From Campylobacteraceae bacterium (GTDB lineage: Bacteria; Campylobacterota; Campylobacteria; Campylobacterales; Sulfurovaceae), in the NCBI GenBank assembly GCA_027035765.1, contig JALVUD010000022.1, positions 1 to 32,138 of the forward strand: DNA of 32,138 nucleotides. The letters are read 5' to 3'. The position numbers and the translations under genes were made by a program. The notes under the pieces were generated by a model. That model searched no databases and had not been told where the DNA came from. It worked only from the letters and a program-made list of their open reading frames with translations. Position 1 is the first letter of the stretch. Each line of letters begins with the position of its first letter. Shown here piece after piece: positions 8,726 to 18,280 of the stretch.

Positions 8726-10011
8726 GCCGCGCCGTCGTCGAAGCCTGCCGGACTCCTTTTGACCTGAGCCTGGAGGCGATCGCTTCCGACAAGTCGATCT
8801 CCCATCGCTGCGCCATGTTTTCGCTGCTCAGTGATCGTTCCTCCACCGTTCGCAACTTTCTGCGGGGAGAGGATACGATGGCTTCCCTCTCCATTGCCCG
8901 GCAATTGGGAGCCGAGATCGAGGATCGGGGGGACGTGATCCGCATTACGCCCCCTGCGGAGCTGCGGGAACCCGACGATATTCTCGACTGCGGCAATGCC
9001 GGGACCGGGATGCGGCTCTTCTGCGGACTCCTGGCGGGAGTGGAGGGGAGTTTCGTCCTGACCGGAGACCGCTATCTCCGCTCCCGTCCCATGAAACGGG
9101 TGACAGGCCCTTTACAAAGCATCGGAGCCAAAATCGACGGACGGGAAGAGGGCAATCTGGCCCCCCTGCATATCCGCGGCGGGCAGCTCAAAGCCTTTCG
9201 CTACGAATCCCCCGTCGATTCGGCCCAGGTCAAATCGGCGATGATCCTGGCGGCGCTCAGAGCCGATGCCCCCAGTTATTATCGTGAATCCTTTCTCAGC
9301 CGGGATCATACCGAGCGGATGCTCCGGGGGATGGGGGTTTCCATTACCACCGATGCGGAGGGTTGGATCACCGTGACTCCGCCGGAAGGACCGCTGGAAC
9401 CTCTGGATATTACGGTTCCGGCCGATCCCTCCAGCGCCTTCTTTTTCGCGGTGGCGGCAGCCATCGTTCCCGGGGCGAAGGTGCGGATCCCCGGCGTGAC
9501 CCTCAACCCGACCCGGATCGAAGCCTTCAAAGTCCTGGAAGCGATGGGTGCGACAGTGGAGTATCGGCTGCATGAGGATGTCTACGAGCCTATCGGAGAG
9601 ATCCGCATCGCTTACAACGGACGACTCGCAGCGGTCGAGGTTTCCCGGCGTATCGCCTGGCTTATCGACGAGCTCCCTGCCCTGGCGGTAGCCATGGCGA
9701 CAGCGGAGGGGATTAGTCGGGTCCGCAACGCCGCCGAGCTGCGGGTCAAAGAGAGTGACCGGATCGCTTCGGTGGTCGCCGCGCTGCAGGCCTGCGGGAT
9801 TGAGACCGATGAGTACCCGGACGGCTACGCCATCCATGGAGGGACCCTGAAACGGGCGACCGTCGACAGCCACGGGGATCACCGTATCGCCATGAGCTTT
9901 GCGATCGCCGGACTGCTGTGCGGAATGGAGATCGAGGATATCGACTGCGTCGCCACCTCTTTCCCCAATTTTTTTGAGATCCTCTCCCGGATCACGGAGG
10001 TGCAGATATGA
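8722..10011 (+). CDS. aroA: 3-phosphoshikimate 1-carboxyvinyltransferase (EPSP synthase)
   Basis: The 429-residue enzyme joins phosphoenolpyruvate to shikimate-3-phosphate in the shikimate pathway. Visible motifs are SDKSISHRC at about 22-30 (substrate-binding Lys 24), GNAGTGMRL at 91-99, [14 protein letters not shown] at 114-127, RVKESDRI and [13 protein letters not shown] near the C-terminus. In the second motif, Leu stands where class I enzymes such as that of E. coli have the Pro of NAGTAMRP; I draw no inhibitor conclusion from this. The start overlaps the pheT stop (ATGA) and the end overlaps ispH, so it is part of a tightly coupled operon. Confidence 0.96.
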   Translation: MSRAVVEACRTPFDLSLEAIASDKSISHRCAMFSLLSDRSSTVRNFLRGEDTMASLSIARQLGAEIEDRGDVIRITPPAELREPDDILDCGNAGTGMRLFCGLLAGVEGSFVLTGDRYLRSRPMKRVTGPLQSIGAKIDGREEGNLAPLHIRGGQLKAFRYESPVDSAQVKSAMILAALRADAPSYYRESFLSRDHTERMLRGMGVSITTDAEGWITVTPPEGPLEPLDITVPADPSSAFFFAVAAAIVPGAKVRIPGVTLNPTRIEAFKVLEAMGATVEYRLHEDVYEPIGEIRIAYNGRLAAVEVSRRIAWLIDELPALAVAMATAEGISRVRNAAELRVKESDRIASVVAALQACGIETDEYPDGYAIHGGTLKRATVDSHGDHRIAMSFAIAGLLCGMEIEDIDCVATSFPNFFEILSRITEVQI

Positions 10012-10865
10012 AGATACGACTCGCCTCCTCCTACGGCTTCTGCTACGGCGTCAAACGGGCGATCAAAATCGCCGAGGAGCATCCTTCCAGCGCCACCTAC
10101 GGCCCCCTGATCCACAACAAGGATGAGATCAATCGTCTTCGAGAGCACTTCAATATCGGCCTGGTGGAGAGCTTTGAGGAGGCGGAGCAGGTCGACTCCA
10201 TCGTCATCCGGACCCACGGCATTCCCAAGGAGGAGTATCGGCAGCTCAAGGCCGAAGGCAAAGAGATCATCAACGCCACCTGCCCCTACGTCACCACCCC
10301 ACAGCAGATTGTGGAGAAAATGAGTCAAGAGGGATACAGCATCGTCATCTTTGGCGATCGGAACCACCCGGAGATCAAAGGAGTCGTCAGCTATGCTGAT
10401 GATCCCCGGGATGCTTTTGTAGTTCTGGAGGAGTCGGAGCTGGAGGAGCTGCCGCTCAAGTCCAAGGTGGCCATCGTCGCCCAGACCACCCGCAAGCCGG
10501 CCGATTTTATGAAGATCGTCAACGCACTGGTTCTTCGAGTCAAAGAGGTGCGGGTCTTCAATACCATCTGCAATGCCACCTTCGAAAATCAGGATGCGGC
10601 GGCGGAACTGGCGAGAGAAGCCGATGTGATGATCGTTATCGGAGGTAAGCACTCCTCCAACACCAAACAGCTCCATTCCATCTGCAAAAACTACTGTAAC
10701 GACAGTTATCTCGTGGAGAACGAAAGCGAACTCGACCCGGCCTGGTTCCGGGGCAAGGAGCTCTGCGGGGTCAGCGCCGGTGCCTCTACCCCTGATTGGA
10801 TCGTCCAGAATGTCATCGACCGGATCCGTGAGATCAATCGTATTGAAAAAGAGCTGGCCGACTGA
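10008..10865 (+). CDS. ispH: 4-hydroxy-3-methylbut-2-enyl diphosphate reductase
   Basis: The 285-residue iron-sulfur reductase makes isopentenyl and dimethylallyl diphosphate in the last step of the MEP isoprenoid pathway. The three cluster-binding cysteines are seen at C12 ([10 protein letters not shown]), C92 (NATCPYVT) and C188 ([11 protein letters not shown]). The conserved THGIP motif is at 69-73 and [10 protein letters not shown] at 116-125. The length is close to the short form common outside enterics. The start overlaps the aroA stop (ATGA). A -10 box lies between this gene and rpsA. Confidence 0.96.
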   Translation: MKIRLASSYGFCYGVKRAIKIAEEHPSSATYGPLIHNKDEINRLREHFNIGLVESFEEAEQVDSIVIRTHGIPKEEYRQLKAEGKEIINATCPYVTTPQQIVEKMSQEGYSIVIFGDRNHPEIKGVVSYADDPRDAFVVLEESELEELPLKSKVAIVAQTTRKPADFMKIVNALVLRVKEVRVFNTICNATFENQDAAAELAREADVMIVIGGKHSSNTKQLHSICKNYCNDSYLVENESELDPAWFRGKELCGVSAGASTPDWIVQNVIDRIREINRIEKELAD

Positions 10866-10918
10866 AGCTACCTTCGCTCCTTCCTTCGCCCACCTATCAA
10901 CCTTTAAACAAAATAGAG

Positions 10919-10924
10919 TATAAT
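10919..10924 (+). promoter_or_regulatory. Probable rpsA promoter -10 box
   Basis: TATAAT occurs in the context TAGAGTATAATTATC, 36 nt before the rpsA ATG, within the 94-nt ispH-rpsA gap. It suggests S1 has its own transcript in addition to read-through from pheS. Confidence 0.6.
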
Positions 10925-10959
10925 TATCGCCAAACTCAGAGTAAAGTAAGGATAGGTAT

Positions 10960-12627
10960 ATGAAGTTCGAAGACATCGAAATCGAGGACGTTGATTTTGA
11001 AGCGATGCTGGAGGAGTCTTTCAAAAAAGAAGACCGCAGCAGCGGGGACCTGACAGAGGGAACCATCGTAAAAATCAACGAAGAAGAGAACCAGGCGATT
11101 GTAGATATCGGCCGGAAAAACGAAGCCTTTATCAACCTGGATCAGCTGCGTGACGAAGAGGGGAATCTTCTCTTTAAAGAGGGAGAGACTCTTCCTGTCG
11201 TGATCACCGGCAGCCGGGGCGAGCGGCCCATGGTCTCCTATGAGCTGGCCAAAAAACGCCAGGCGATGAACGAATTTATCGAAGAGTATGATGAAGAGCA
11301 GGAGTACATCGTCGAGGGTGTCGTCACCAAAAAGAACAAAGGCGGCTACGTTGTCGAAGCGGACGGGTTGGAATTTTTCATGCCGAGAACCCTCTCCTAC
11401 CTCAGTTCCAAAACGGACGCTATCGGTAAAAAGGTCAAGGGAGTCATTGTCAAAGTTGACAAAGACAAAGGCTCCGTTGTCATCTCCCGGAAAGAGCTCA
11501 TCGAGCGGGACAAGGCAAGAGTCCAGGAAATAGTCGAAAAACTTCTGGAGAGCAAAGAGCCCGTTGTCGGAACCGTCAAGAAAATCACCAGCTACGGGAT
11601 GTTCGTGGATGTTGGTGGCATGGACGGTTTGGTCCACTACTCCCAGATCTCCCACAAAGGTCCTGTTAATCCCTCAAAATATTATCAGGAAGGCGATGAA
11701 GTCAATGTCATTGCGCTGGATTATGACAAGAAGAAGCGTCACCTCTCTCTCTCCGTCAAAGAGGCCAATCCCGATCCCTGGGAGAATATCGACGAGATTC
11801 TCGGCGTCGGTGATGCCGTCACTGCGACCGTCAGCAACATCGAACCCTATGGTGTCTTTGTTGATCTGGGCGAGGATCTGGAAGCTTTCCTGCATGTCTC
11901 CGAGATCTCCTGGGATAAGAACGTCAAACACCCCAAAGACTATCTGACTGTCGGTGAAGAGATCAATGTCGAAGTGATCGAAATCGACAAAGAGAAGCGC
12001 CGCCTGCGTGTCAGCCTCAAAAATCTGCTTCCCAAGCCCATGGAGGAGTTCGCACGCAATCACCGTGTCGGCGACATCGTGACCGGAACTGTCTCTTCGC
12101 TGACCGACTTCGGCGCCTTCGTCAAGATCGACAATGTCGAGGGGCTGCTTCACAACCAGGAGGCCTCCTGGGACAAGAGCAAGCGGGCCAAAGACCTCTT
12201 CAAAGTCGGCGATGAGGTAGAGGTCAAGATCATCAAGATCGATACCGACGCCGGAAAGATCTCCCTGAGCCGCAAAGCGCTGGAAAAATCTCCCGCCGAA
12301 GCCTTCGCCGATACCCACAAGGTCGGTGATATCGTCACCGGAACCGTCAAGGACAAGAAAGACTTCGGCGTCTTTATCGCCCTGGATGACAACGTCGATG
12401 CGCTGATCCGCACCGAAGATCTCCATCCGCTGAAGTTTGACGAGATCGAGCCCGGGCAGGAGATCAAAGGGGTTATTACCCATATCGATCCCCGCAACGA
12501 TCGGATCCGTGTCTCCGTCCGTCGTCTGGAACGCCAGGAAGAGCGTGAAGCTCTCGACCAGCTCAATCAGGAGCAGGATGACAGCATGACACTGGGTGAT
12601 CTGATCAAAGACCAGCTCAAAAAATAA
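10960..12627 (+). CDS. rpsA: 30S ribosomal protein S1
   Basis: The 555-residue S1 protein binds mRNA and brings it to the 30S subunit. It consists of S1/OB RNA-binding repeats. The first two are divergent (from about 30 and 110); clearer ones start near GTVKKITSYGMFVDVGGMDG (about 205), ATVSNIEPYGVFVDLGEDLE (about 290), GTVSSLTDFGAFVKIDNVEG (about 375) and GTVKDKKDFGVFIALDDNVD (about 460). This six-repeat layout and length match Campylobacterota S1. The ATG is preceded by AAGGATAGG. serA follows after 18 nt, so the two are probably cotranscribed. Confidence 0.96.
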   Translation: MKFEDIEIEDVDFEAMLEESFKKEDRSSGDLTEGTIVKINEEENQAIVDIGRKNEAFINLDQLRDEEGNLLFKEGETLPVVITGSRGERPMVSYELAKKRQAMNEFIEEYDEEQEYIVEGVVTKKNKGGYVVEADGLEFFMPRTLSYLSSKTDAIGKKVKGVIVKVDKDKGSVVISRKELIERDKARVQEIVEKLLESKEPVVGTVKKITSYGMFVDVGGMDGLVHYSQISHKGPVNPSKYYQEGDEVNVIALDYDKKKRHLSLSVKEANPDPWENIDEILGVGDAVTATVSNIEPYGVFVDLGEDLEAFLHVSEISWDKNVKHPKDYLTVGEEINVEVIEIDKEKRRLRVSLKNLLPKPMEEFARNHRVGDIVTGTVSSLTDFGAFVKIDNVEGLLHNQEASWDKSKRAKDLFKVGDEVEVKIIKIDTDAGKISLSRKALEKSPAEAFADTHKVGDIVTGTVKDKKDFGVFIALDDNVDALIRTEDLHPLKFDEIEPGQEIKGVITHIDPRNDRIRVSVRRLERQEEREALDQLNQEQDDSMTLGDLIKDQLKK

Positions 12628-12645
12628 AAATCAGGAATCGATTCG

Positions 12646-14238
12646 ATGTCCAAATATACCATCCTTGTCTGCGATCACATTCATGAAAGCGGACTCAAAA
12701 TCCTTGCCTCCGATCCGGAGGTAGAGCTCATCAACGCGGCCGATGAGCCCAAAGACAAACTTCTTGAAAAATATGTCCCTCTGGCCGATGTCGCTATTAC
12801 CCGTAGTTCCACCGACGTCGACGAGAAGTTTCTGAAACAGGCAAAAAAAATGCGGGCGATTGTCCGGGCCGGTGTAGGTGTGGACAACGTGGATATCCCC
12901 GAATGCTCCAAGCTGGGGATCGTCGTCATGAACGTCCCCACCGCCAATACCATCGCTGCTGTGGAGATGACCATGGCGCACATGCTGGCCTGTGTCCGGC
13001 AGTTTCCCTATGCCCACAACAATCTCAAAATCGACCGGGTCTGGCGACGTCAGGACTGGTACGGTACCGAACTCAAAGACAAGAAACTGGGAATCATCGG
13101 TTTCGGAAACATCGGTTCACGGGTTGGAAAGCGGGCCAAAGCCTTCGAGATGGAGGTGATCACCTACGATCCCTATATCGATCCCAGCAAAGCGACCGAT
13201 CTCGATATCGCCTATACGGAGAATTTCGACGAGATCCTCGCCTGTGACATCATCACGATCCATACCCCCAAAACCGAAGAGACCATCGGGATGATCGGGC
13301 GGGAGGAGATCGCCAAGATGAAAGACGGGGTGATCCTCATCAACTGTGCCCGAGGAGGTCTCTACGACGAAGCGGCGCTCTACGAGGGGCTCAAAAGCGG
13401 CAAGATAGCTATGGCGGGTATCGATGTCTTTGAGAAAGAGCCGGCCATCGACAACCCTCTGCTGGATCTGAACAACGTGACCGTCACTCCCCATCTGGGA
13501 GCCAATACGAAAGAGTCCCAGCGCAATATCGCCGTTCAGGCGGCTGAGAATGCCATCGCCGCGGCGAAGGGGATTGCTTATCCCAACGCGTTGAACCTTC
13601 CCATTCGGGAAAACGAATTGTCGGATTTTGTGATGCCTTTCCTGGAACTGACCCAGAAGATCGGTTACATGAGCGCCCAGATACCCAAAAGCGGCGCCAA
13701 ATCGATCAAGGTGATCGCTGAAGGACCTGTCTCCGAATATATCGATTCACTGGCTACCTTTGCTACCGTCGGGGTTATGAGCGAGTCTCTGGCAGACAGT
13801 ATCAACTATGTCAATGCCGAGTATGTGGCCAAAGAGCGGGGGATTGAGATCCTTAAAGAGGCGATCCCCGATGCGAAAGGTTTCAAAAACCTGGTTACCG
13901 TGAAACTCACAACGCAGAACGGTCAGGTGTTCCGTGTCAGCGGGACGGTCTTCGAAGAGAATCTCCAGCGGATTGTCGATATTGACGGGTACACCCTGGA
14001 TCTGGAACCCAAAGGACGGATGATCCTCTTCAAAAACAACGACGAACCCGGAGTCATCGGGGATGTGGGGCGTATTATCGCCAGTCACGGGATCAACATC
14101 GCCGACTTTCGCCTTGGGCGTGACAACAAGGGGCAGGCACTCGCTGTCGTCCGTGTCGACGGAGAGATCAGCAAGAAGATCATCGACGAACTGGCGGCGC
14201 TTCCCGCCTGTATCAGTGTCAAAACGGTCTCGCTCTGA
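12646..14238 (+). CDS. serA: D-3-phosphoglycerate dehydrogenase
   Basis: The 530-residue enzyme oxidises 3-phosphoglycerate in the first step of serine synthesis. The Rossmann motif GFGNIGSR is at 152-159, and the catalytic Arg, Glu and His are at R236 (NCARGG), E265 (FEKEP) and H283 (TPHLGA). The long form with an intervening domain and a C-terminal ACT domain (about 455-530, ILFKNNDEPGVIGDVGRI) implies possible allosteric control by serine. The ATG follows rpsA by 18 nt, with CAGGAA upstream. In the Helicobacter and Campylobacter versions of this locus I recall a small gene between rpsA and serA; it is absent here. Confidence 0.96.
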   Translation: MSKYTILVCDHIHESGLKILASDPEVELINAADEPKDKLLEKYVPLADVAITRSSTDVDEKFLKQAKKMRAIVRAGVGVDNVDIPECSKLGIVVMNVPTANTIAAVEMTMAHMLACVRQFPYAHNNLKIDRVWRRQDWYGTELKDKKLGIIGFGNIGSRVGKRAKAFEMEVITYDPYIDPSKATDLDIAYTENFDEILACDIITIHTPKTEETIGMIGREEIAKMKDGVILINCARGGLYDEAALYEGLKSGKIAMAGIDVFEKEPAIDNPLLDLNNVTVTPHLGANTKESQRNIAVQAAENAIAAAKGIAYPNALNLPIRENELSDFVMPFLELTQKIGYMSAQIPKSGAKSIKVIAEGPVSEYIDSLATFATVGVMSESLADSINYVNAEYVAKERGIEILKEAIPDAKGFKNLVTVKLTTQNGQVFRVSGTVFEENLQRIVDIDGYTLDLEPKGRMILFKNNDEPGVIGDVGRIIASHGINIADFRLGRDNKGQALAVVRVDGEISKKIIDELAALPACISVKTVSL

Positions 14239-14244
14239 CCGTTT
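14222..14244 (+). terminator. Weak hairpin at the serA 3' end
   Basis: A 7-bp inverted repeat AAACGGT (14222-14228) / ACCGTTT (14238-14244) spans the serA stop codon. No T-tract follows, so terminator function is uncertain. Confidence 0.25.
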
Positions 14245-14325
14245 CGGCAATAATCCTCTCCTACATATCTTTTCATCTATATCTATTGATCATTTTTATT
14301 AAAGACTTGCATAAGCATAGCTTGC

Positions 14326-14331
14326 TATAAT
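14326..14331 (+). promoter_or_regulatory. Upstream -10 box of the efflux operon (P1)
   Basis: TTGCTATAATTC, an extended -10 match, lies 106 nt before the first efflux gene. The surrounding 14239-14436 gap is much more AT-rich than the rest of the window. Confidence 0.5.
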
Positions 14332-14396
14332 TCGCGGAATATTCATATTCAGTTAACCGTTTATTATTAAATTATTCACTTCTTCATATTTTTTGC

Positions 14397-14402
14397 TATA
14401 AT
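14397..14402 (+). promoter_or_regulatory. Proximal -10 box of the efflux operon (P2)
   Basis: TTGCTATAATGC, the same extended -10 as P1 repeated 71 nt downstream, lies 35 nt before the ATG at 14437. The spacing is ideal for a short leader. Confidence 0.6.
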
Positions 14403-14436
14403 GCAGAAAAGCGCACCGTATTGACAGGAGCATATC

Positions 14437-15858
14437 ATGTGGCGAATCCTTACTCTATCGCTGATCGGAGCCCTGCCGCTCTTCGCCGGCCTCAAAAATC
14501 TTACCCTTGATCAGGCGCTGAACCTTCTGGACAAAAAAAATCTGGAAATCAAAGTAGCGCAGTTTGATGAAACGATGAAAAAATACGACGAACTGGTGGT
14601 GGAGGGAAAGAACTGGGGTTCCGCTACCATTACCCTGCAAGCGCTGCGTTCCAACGATGCGGGAAATGTTTTTGGGTTCAAACTTCAAAGCCGAGAAGCG
14701 ACATTCCGTGATTTCGGCTTCAGAGATTTTCTCGGCGGCATCAGTGGACTGACCAGCCAGGTTCCCTATAATCAGCTGGGAGCGACTCTCGGAAATCCGG
14801 CCATGCAGGACCGTATGCTGGATGTTGCACCTGATGACCTCAACTATCCCGGATCGCGGAACCATTTCCTGACAAAAATTACTTATCAGGTTCCAATTTA
14901 TACCGGCGGCAAACTTACCGAATACAAAAAAATCACCCGTAAGCTTTACGAGATGAGCAAACTTGATACCCGAAAGCTTCGTGACGAAAAGATTTTTCAA
15001 GTCAAGAAAGCCTTTTACAATATTACGCTGGTTGAGCGCTATGTATACAATCTCAACCGTATCCACCGCAATATGCTCAAACTCAAGCAAACCATACTGG
15101 AGATGAAAAAAGAGGGATATACCAAGAAAACAGATGTTCTGGAGATTGAAGCGCGTCTGGCAAAAGTGGACAGTATGCTCAACCAGGCCAGACTCAACCG
15201 GGACCTTGCCTATCAGTTCCTCTCCTTTCTCCTGGATACCCAGGTCGATTCCATCAGGAAGGTCCATCTGGTCATTCATGCACCCAAGGTAAAACAACAG
15301 GACATCGAAAGGTTGAGTCTCGATATCCAGAAAGCGAAAATGGGACTGGAAGTGGCCCGTCATGCGATTGCGACCGAAAAGGCCAACTTCCTGCCGACCG
15401 TCGGAGCCTTTGCGGAGTACGGAAGTGCCGACAATACCCTCTGGAACGACTTCGCCAAAAAAGACTTCTACACGGTGGGAATGCAATTCAAACTCAATAT
15501 TTTCAACGGCGGCAGTGACAAAGCGAAACTGGAAAAAGCCAGAGTGCGACAGATGAAAGTGGCCCGACAGGTGGAACTGGCACGGAAGGGAATCGCACTG
15601 AAAGTTCATAAACTTCAGACGGCGATACGCTCCCTGGAGTACGATCTGCGGAGTGAGCAGAAGCAGCTGAACCTGGCCCGCGAGGTCTATCGGACCTATG
15701 AAGCCAAATATAAAGAGGGTTTGGCTTCCATTACCGATGTGTTGATCAAACAGTCCATTGAACTACAGGTGCTTTTGGAGTATCTTCAGGTTGCCAACAA
15801 ACACAGTGAAAAAGTCTTTGAGCTTGAAAAAATACTCGACATGGGAGGTCGTTCATGA
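14437..15858 (+). CDS. TolC-family outer membrane efflux protein
   Basis: The 473-residue outer membrane channel subunit of a tripartite pump starts with a Sec signal peptide (MWRILTLSLIGALPLFAG, cleavage around 17-18). Two outer-membrane efflux protein repeats follow: the first from LTLDQALNLLDKKN (about 23) and the second from about 285, with long amphipathic helices rich in Lys, Gln and Leu. AGGAG stands upstream of the ATG. It is the first of four genes joined by 4-nt ATGA overlaps with an adaptor and two permease halves, which is strong evidence for one pump. The substrate cannot be read from the sequence. Confidence 0.88.
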   Translation: MWRILTLSLIGALPLFAGLKNLTLDQALNLLDKKNLEIKVAQFDETMKKYDELVVEGKNWGSATITLQALRSNDAGNVFGFKLQSREATFRDFGFRDFLGGISGLTSQVPYNQLGATLGNPAMQDRMLDVAPDDLNYPGSRNHFLTKITYQVPIYTGGKLTEYKKITRKLYEMSKLDTRKLRDEKIFQVKKAFYNITLVERYVYNLNRIHRNMLKLKQTILEMKKEGYTKKTDVLEIEARLAKVDSMLNQARLNRDLAYQFLSFLLDTQVDSIRKVHLVIHAPKVKQQDIERLSLDIQKAKMGLEVARHAIATEKANFLPTVGAFAEYGSADNTLWNDFAKKDFYTVGMQFKLNIFNGGSDKAKLEKARVRQMKVARQVELARKGIALKVHKLQTAIRSLEYDLRSEQKQLNLAREVYRTYEAKYKEGLASITDVLIKQSIELQVLLEYLQVANKHSEKVFELEKILDMGGRS

Positions 15859-16664
15859 AAAAAATCCTCTTGATGGCCCTGTTGGCCGGCGGGGTAATCT
15901 TTGCTAACGTACTTGAGTTGAGCGGTACAGTGATTTCCGACAACCAAAAGATGATAACCAGCCGCTTTATGGGATTCATCAAAAATATGCGTGTCAGTGA
16001 AGGGGATATGGTCAAAAAGGGGCAGGTGCTCTATGAGATCGATTCCAAAGAGATCGAAGCGGCGGTCAAGCAGGTGGATCTGGCGATCTCCCAGGCCCGT
16101 CTGGCTCTGCAGATGAACCAGAATCAGCTCAACAATGTCCTGCTCAACCTGGCCAGGAACAAACGGCTCTTCAAAAAAGACATGGTCTCCAAATACGAGC
16201 TGGAGCAACTGGAACTGGCAGCGAAAAATATGCGCGATATGGTCAAAATCGCGAAAAAGCAGGTCGAGCAGGCGGAAGCTCAGAAAGAGGCGGTCCTCAA
16301 CCAATACAAATACCTGACGATCAAGGCACCCAACGACGGGGTCGTTGTGGCCAAGAAACTCAACGAAGGGGATATGCAGATTCCCGGGATGCCGGCTCTG
16401 GTCATCACCGATCTGAAGCACCTGAAGGTTTTGGTTGAGATCAGCGAGAGCAACCTTGCCCACATTCGTATCGGCAAAAAGGTCAAAGTGGAGATCCCCT
16501 CTATCGGGCTCAAGACCGATGGGAAGGTGAGTGCCATCATCCCCGCCTCTAATCCTATGACCCACAAGTTCAAAGTCAAGATCAGTTTCGACAAAAAAGG
16601 CGCCTTCGTCTTCCCCGGAATGTATGCCAAAGTCTATATCCCCGAAGAGGATAAGAAACAATGA
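15855..16664 (+). CDS. Periplasmic adaptor (membrane fusion protein) of RND efflux pump
   Basis: The 269-residue HlyD/AcrA-type adaptor links the inner membrane permease to the TolC channel. It has a signal peptide (MKKILLMALLAGGVIFA, no lipobox Cys), a biotinyl-lipoyl half-motif (GFIKNMRVSEGDMVKKGQVL, about 36-55), a coiled-coil hairpin (about 64-150), the second lipoyl half (YLTIKAPNDGVVVAKKLNEG) and a beta-barrel domain to the C-terminus. Typical RND adaptors are 350-400 residues, so this is a compact version that seems to lack most of the membrane-proximal domain. It overlaps both neighbours by ATGA. Confidence 0.87.
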   Translation: MKKILLMALLAGGVIFANVLELSGTVISDNQKMITSRFMGFIKNMRVSEGDMVKKGQVLYEIDSKEIEAAVKQVDLAISQARLALQMNQNQLNNVLLNLARNKRLFKKDMVSKYELEQLELAAKNMRDMVKIAKKQVEQAEAQKEAVLNQYKYLTIKAPNDGVVVAKKLNEGDMQIPGMPALVITDLKHLKVLVEISESNLAHIRIGKKVKVEIPSIGLKTDGKVSAIIPASNPMTHKFKVKISFDKKGAFVFPGMYAKVYIPEEDKKQ

Positions 16665-18280
16665 TCAGCTACCAACCGAAAGATATCGCCGGAAAGCTGG
16701 CTCTGGGGTTTTTGAAAAATCCCCTGACGTTGGTGCTGGGGATCTCTCTGTTACTTCTGGGTTTCATCTCTCTGCAGGTGATGCCGCGGGAGGAGGATCC
16801 CCAGATTGCTATCTCCGGCGGAGCGGTCATCGCTCCCATGCCCGGAGCCACTCCCAAAGAGATCGAAAATGTCATCGTCAATCCCCTGGAGCGGAAAATC
16901 CGGGAGATCAAAGGCATCAAACATATCTACGGCATCGCCATGCACAACGTGGGGATCGTCAATGTGGTCTACAAGATCGGTGTACGCCGGGAAGACGCCA
17001 ACCTCAAACTTTATGACAAAGTGATGCAAAATATGGATCATCTTCCCAAAGGGGTGATGCAGCCGTTGGTCAAGCCCTTCGATATCGATATCGACATTCC
17101 GATTCTGACATTTGCCTTTTATCCGTTGGAGGGGCAGAAAGCCGATTACGAAAAGCTTTTTCCTCTGATGCGGCGGATTCAACAGCGGGTAAACGCCGTC
17201 AAAAATGTGGCCAAGACAACATTGGTCGGGGCCCACAAACCCCAGTTCAACGTCGAGGTGGATCTCAACAAGCTGACAGCCTACAATCTTTCGCTGGGAC
17301 AGATCATGAAGGCGATCCAGTCTATCGCCGTCGATGTCCCCGATGTTAAAGGACGTACAAAAAGCCACAAACTCCTGATCTTCGGCGTCAAGAATGCCAT
17401 CAACGATGTAGACGATGTGAAAAATATCATTGTCGCGCAATATATGGGTTCACCGATCTACCTCCGGGATGTGGCCACGGTGAAACGTGGAATCGATTTT
17501 CAGAATTTCAAAACCGCCTATGTTGCCTACAAAAAAGGCAAGACTCCCGAAGAGATCCGCAAAGCAAAGCTTTCACCGATCAAGGAACAGATCACTCTCA
17601 CGGTCTCGAAACTGGCCGGAACCAATGCCGTTTTCGTAGCTAACGATGTCCTGAAACTGATGGCAGAATACAAGGATCAGTTTCATAAAGCCGGCTTTGG
17701 CTATGTCCTGACCCGCAACTATGGGAAACGGGCCAACGACGCAGTCAACGAACTTGTCGATCACCTGCTCATTACCATCGTGATCATTGCGGTGATGCTG
17801 ATCTTCGCTCTGGGCTTCAAGGAGGCGATCATCGTGACCCTGACCGTCCCAGCGATTCTGGCGGTAACCCTCTTTATCGCCTGGATCTCGGGACAGACGA
17901 TCAACCGGATCACGCTTTTCGCCTTCCTCCTCTCGCTGGGATTGTTGGTGGATGCGGCGATTATCGTCATCGAAAACATCCACCGCCATCTCCATGCCCA
18001 TGATGCGGCGGATCGGAGTATGGAAGAGATCCTGGTAGAGGCCACCGACGAGATCGGTGCCCCCACCAATGTGGCGACACTGGCGATCATCATGACGATG
18101 ATTCCCATGCTTTTCGTCGGAGGGATGATGGGCTCCTTTATGAAGCCGATTCCTCTCAACGTCCCGGTGGCTTTGATTGCCTCGTTGGTCGTCGCCTATA
18201 TCTTTACCCCCTATTTGAGTCTGAAACTGCTCAAAAAACCCAAAGCCCATTACCACCACCATGACGGAGGTCACAAATGA
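16661..18280 (+). CDS. RND efflux permease, N-terminal half (TM1-TM6)
   Basis: This 539-residue protein equals the first half of an AcrB/HAE-type RND permease, a proton-driven exporter normally about 1,040 residues in one chain. TM1 is at about 22-40, followed by the MPREEDPQI signature, a periplasmic loop to about 365, then TM2-TM6. TM4 holds the proton-relay signature GLLVDAAIIVIEN with Asp 431 and Glu 438; the second Asp of the AcrB pair is Ala 432 here. It ends after TM6 in a His-rich cytoplasmic tail (HYHHHDGGHK). The stop overlaps the start of the second half by ATGA. A simple sequencing error is unlikely, since the break falls exactly in the linker and the next start has its own GGAGG site. 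Confidence 0.88.
   Translation: MISYQPKDIAGKLALGFLKNPLTLVLGISLLLLGFISLQVMPREEDPQIAISGGAVIAPMPGATPKEIENVIVNPLERKIREIKGIKHIYGIAMHNVGIVNVVYKIGVRREDANLKLYDKVMQNMDHLPKGVMQPLVKPFDIDIDIPILTFAFYPLEGQKADYEKLFPLMRRIQQRVNAVKNVAKTTLVGAHKPQFNVEVDLNKLTAYNLSLGQIMKAIQSIAVDVPDVKGRTKSHKLLIFGVKNAINDVDDVKNIIVAQYMGSPIYLRDVATVKRGIDFQNFKTAYVAYKKGKTPEEIRKAKLSPIKEQITLTVSKLAGTNAVFVANDVLKLMAEYKDQFHKAGFGYVLTRNYGKRANDAVNELVDHLLITIVIIAVMLIFALGFKEAIIVTLTVPAILAVTLFIAWISGQTINRITLFAFLLSLGLLVDAAIIVIENIHRHLHAHDAADRSMEEILVEATDEIGAPTNVATLAIIMTMIPMLFVGGMMGSFMKPIPLNVPVALIASLVVAYIFTPYLSLKLLKKPKAHYHHHDGGHK

Noticed and set aside
10866-10959. tRNA or small RNA gene in the ispH-rpsA gap
   Set aside because: No cloverleaf or strong hairpin is present; only a -10 box and the rpsA ribosome site can be supported.
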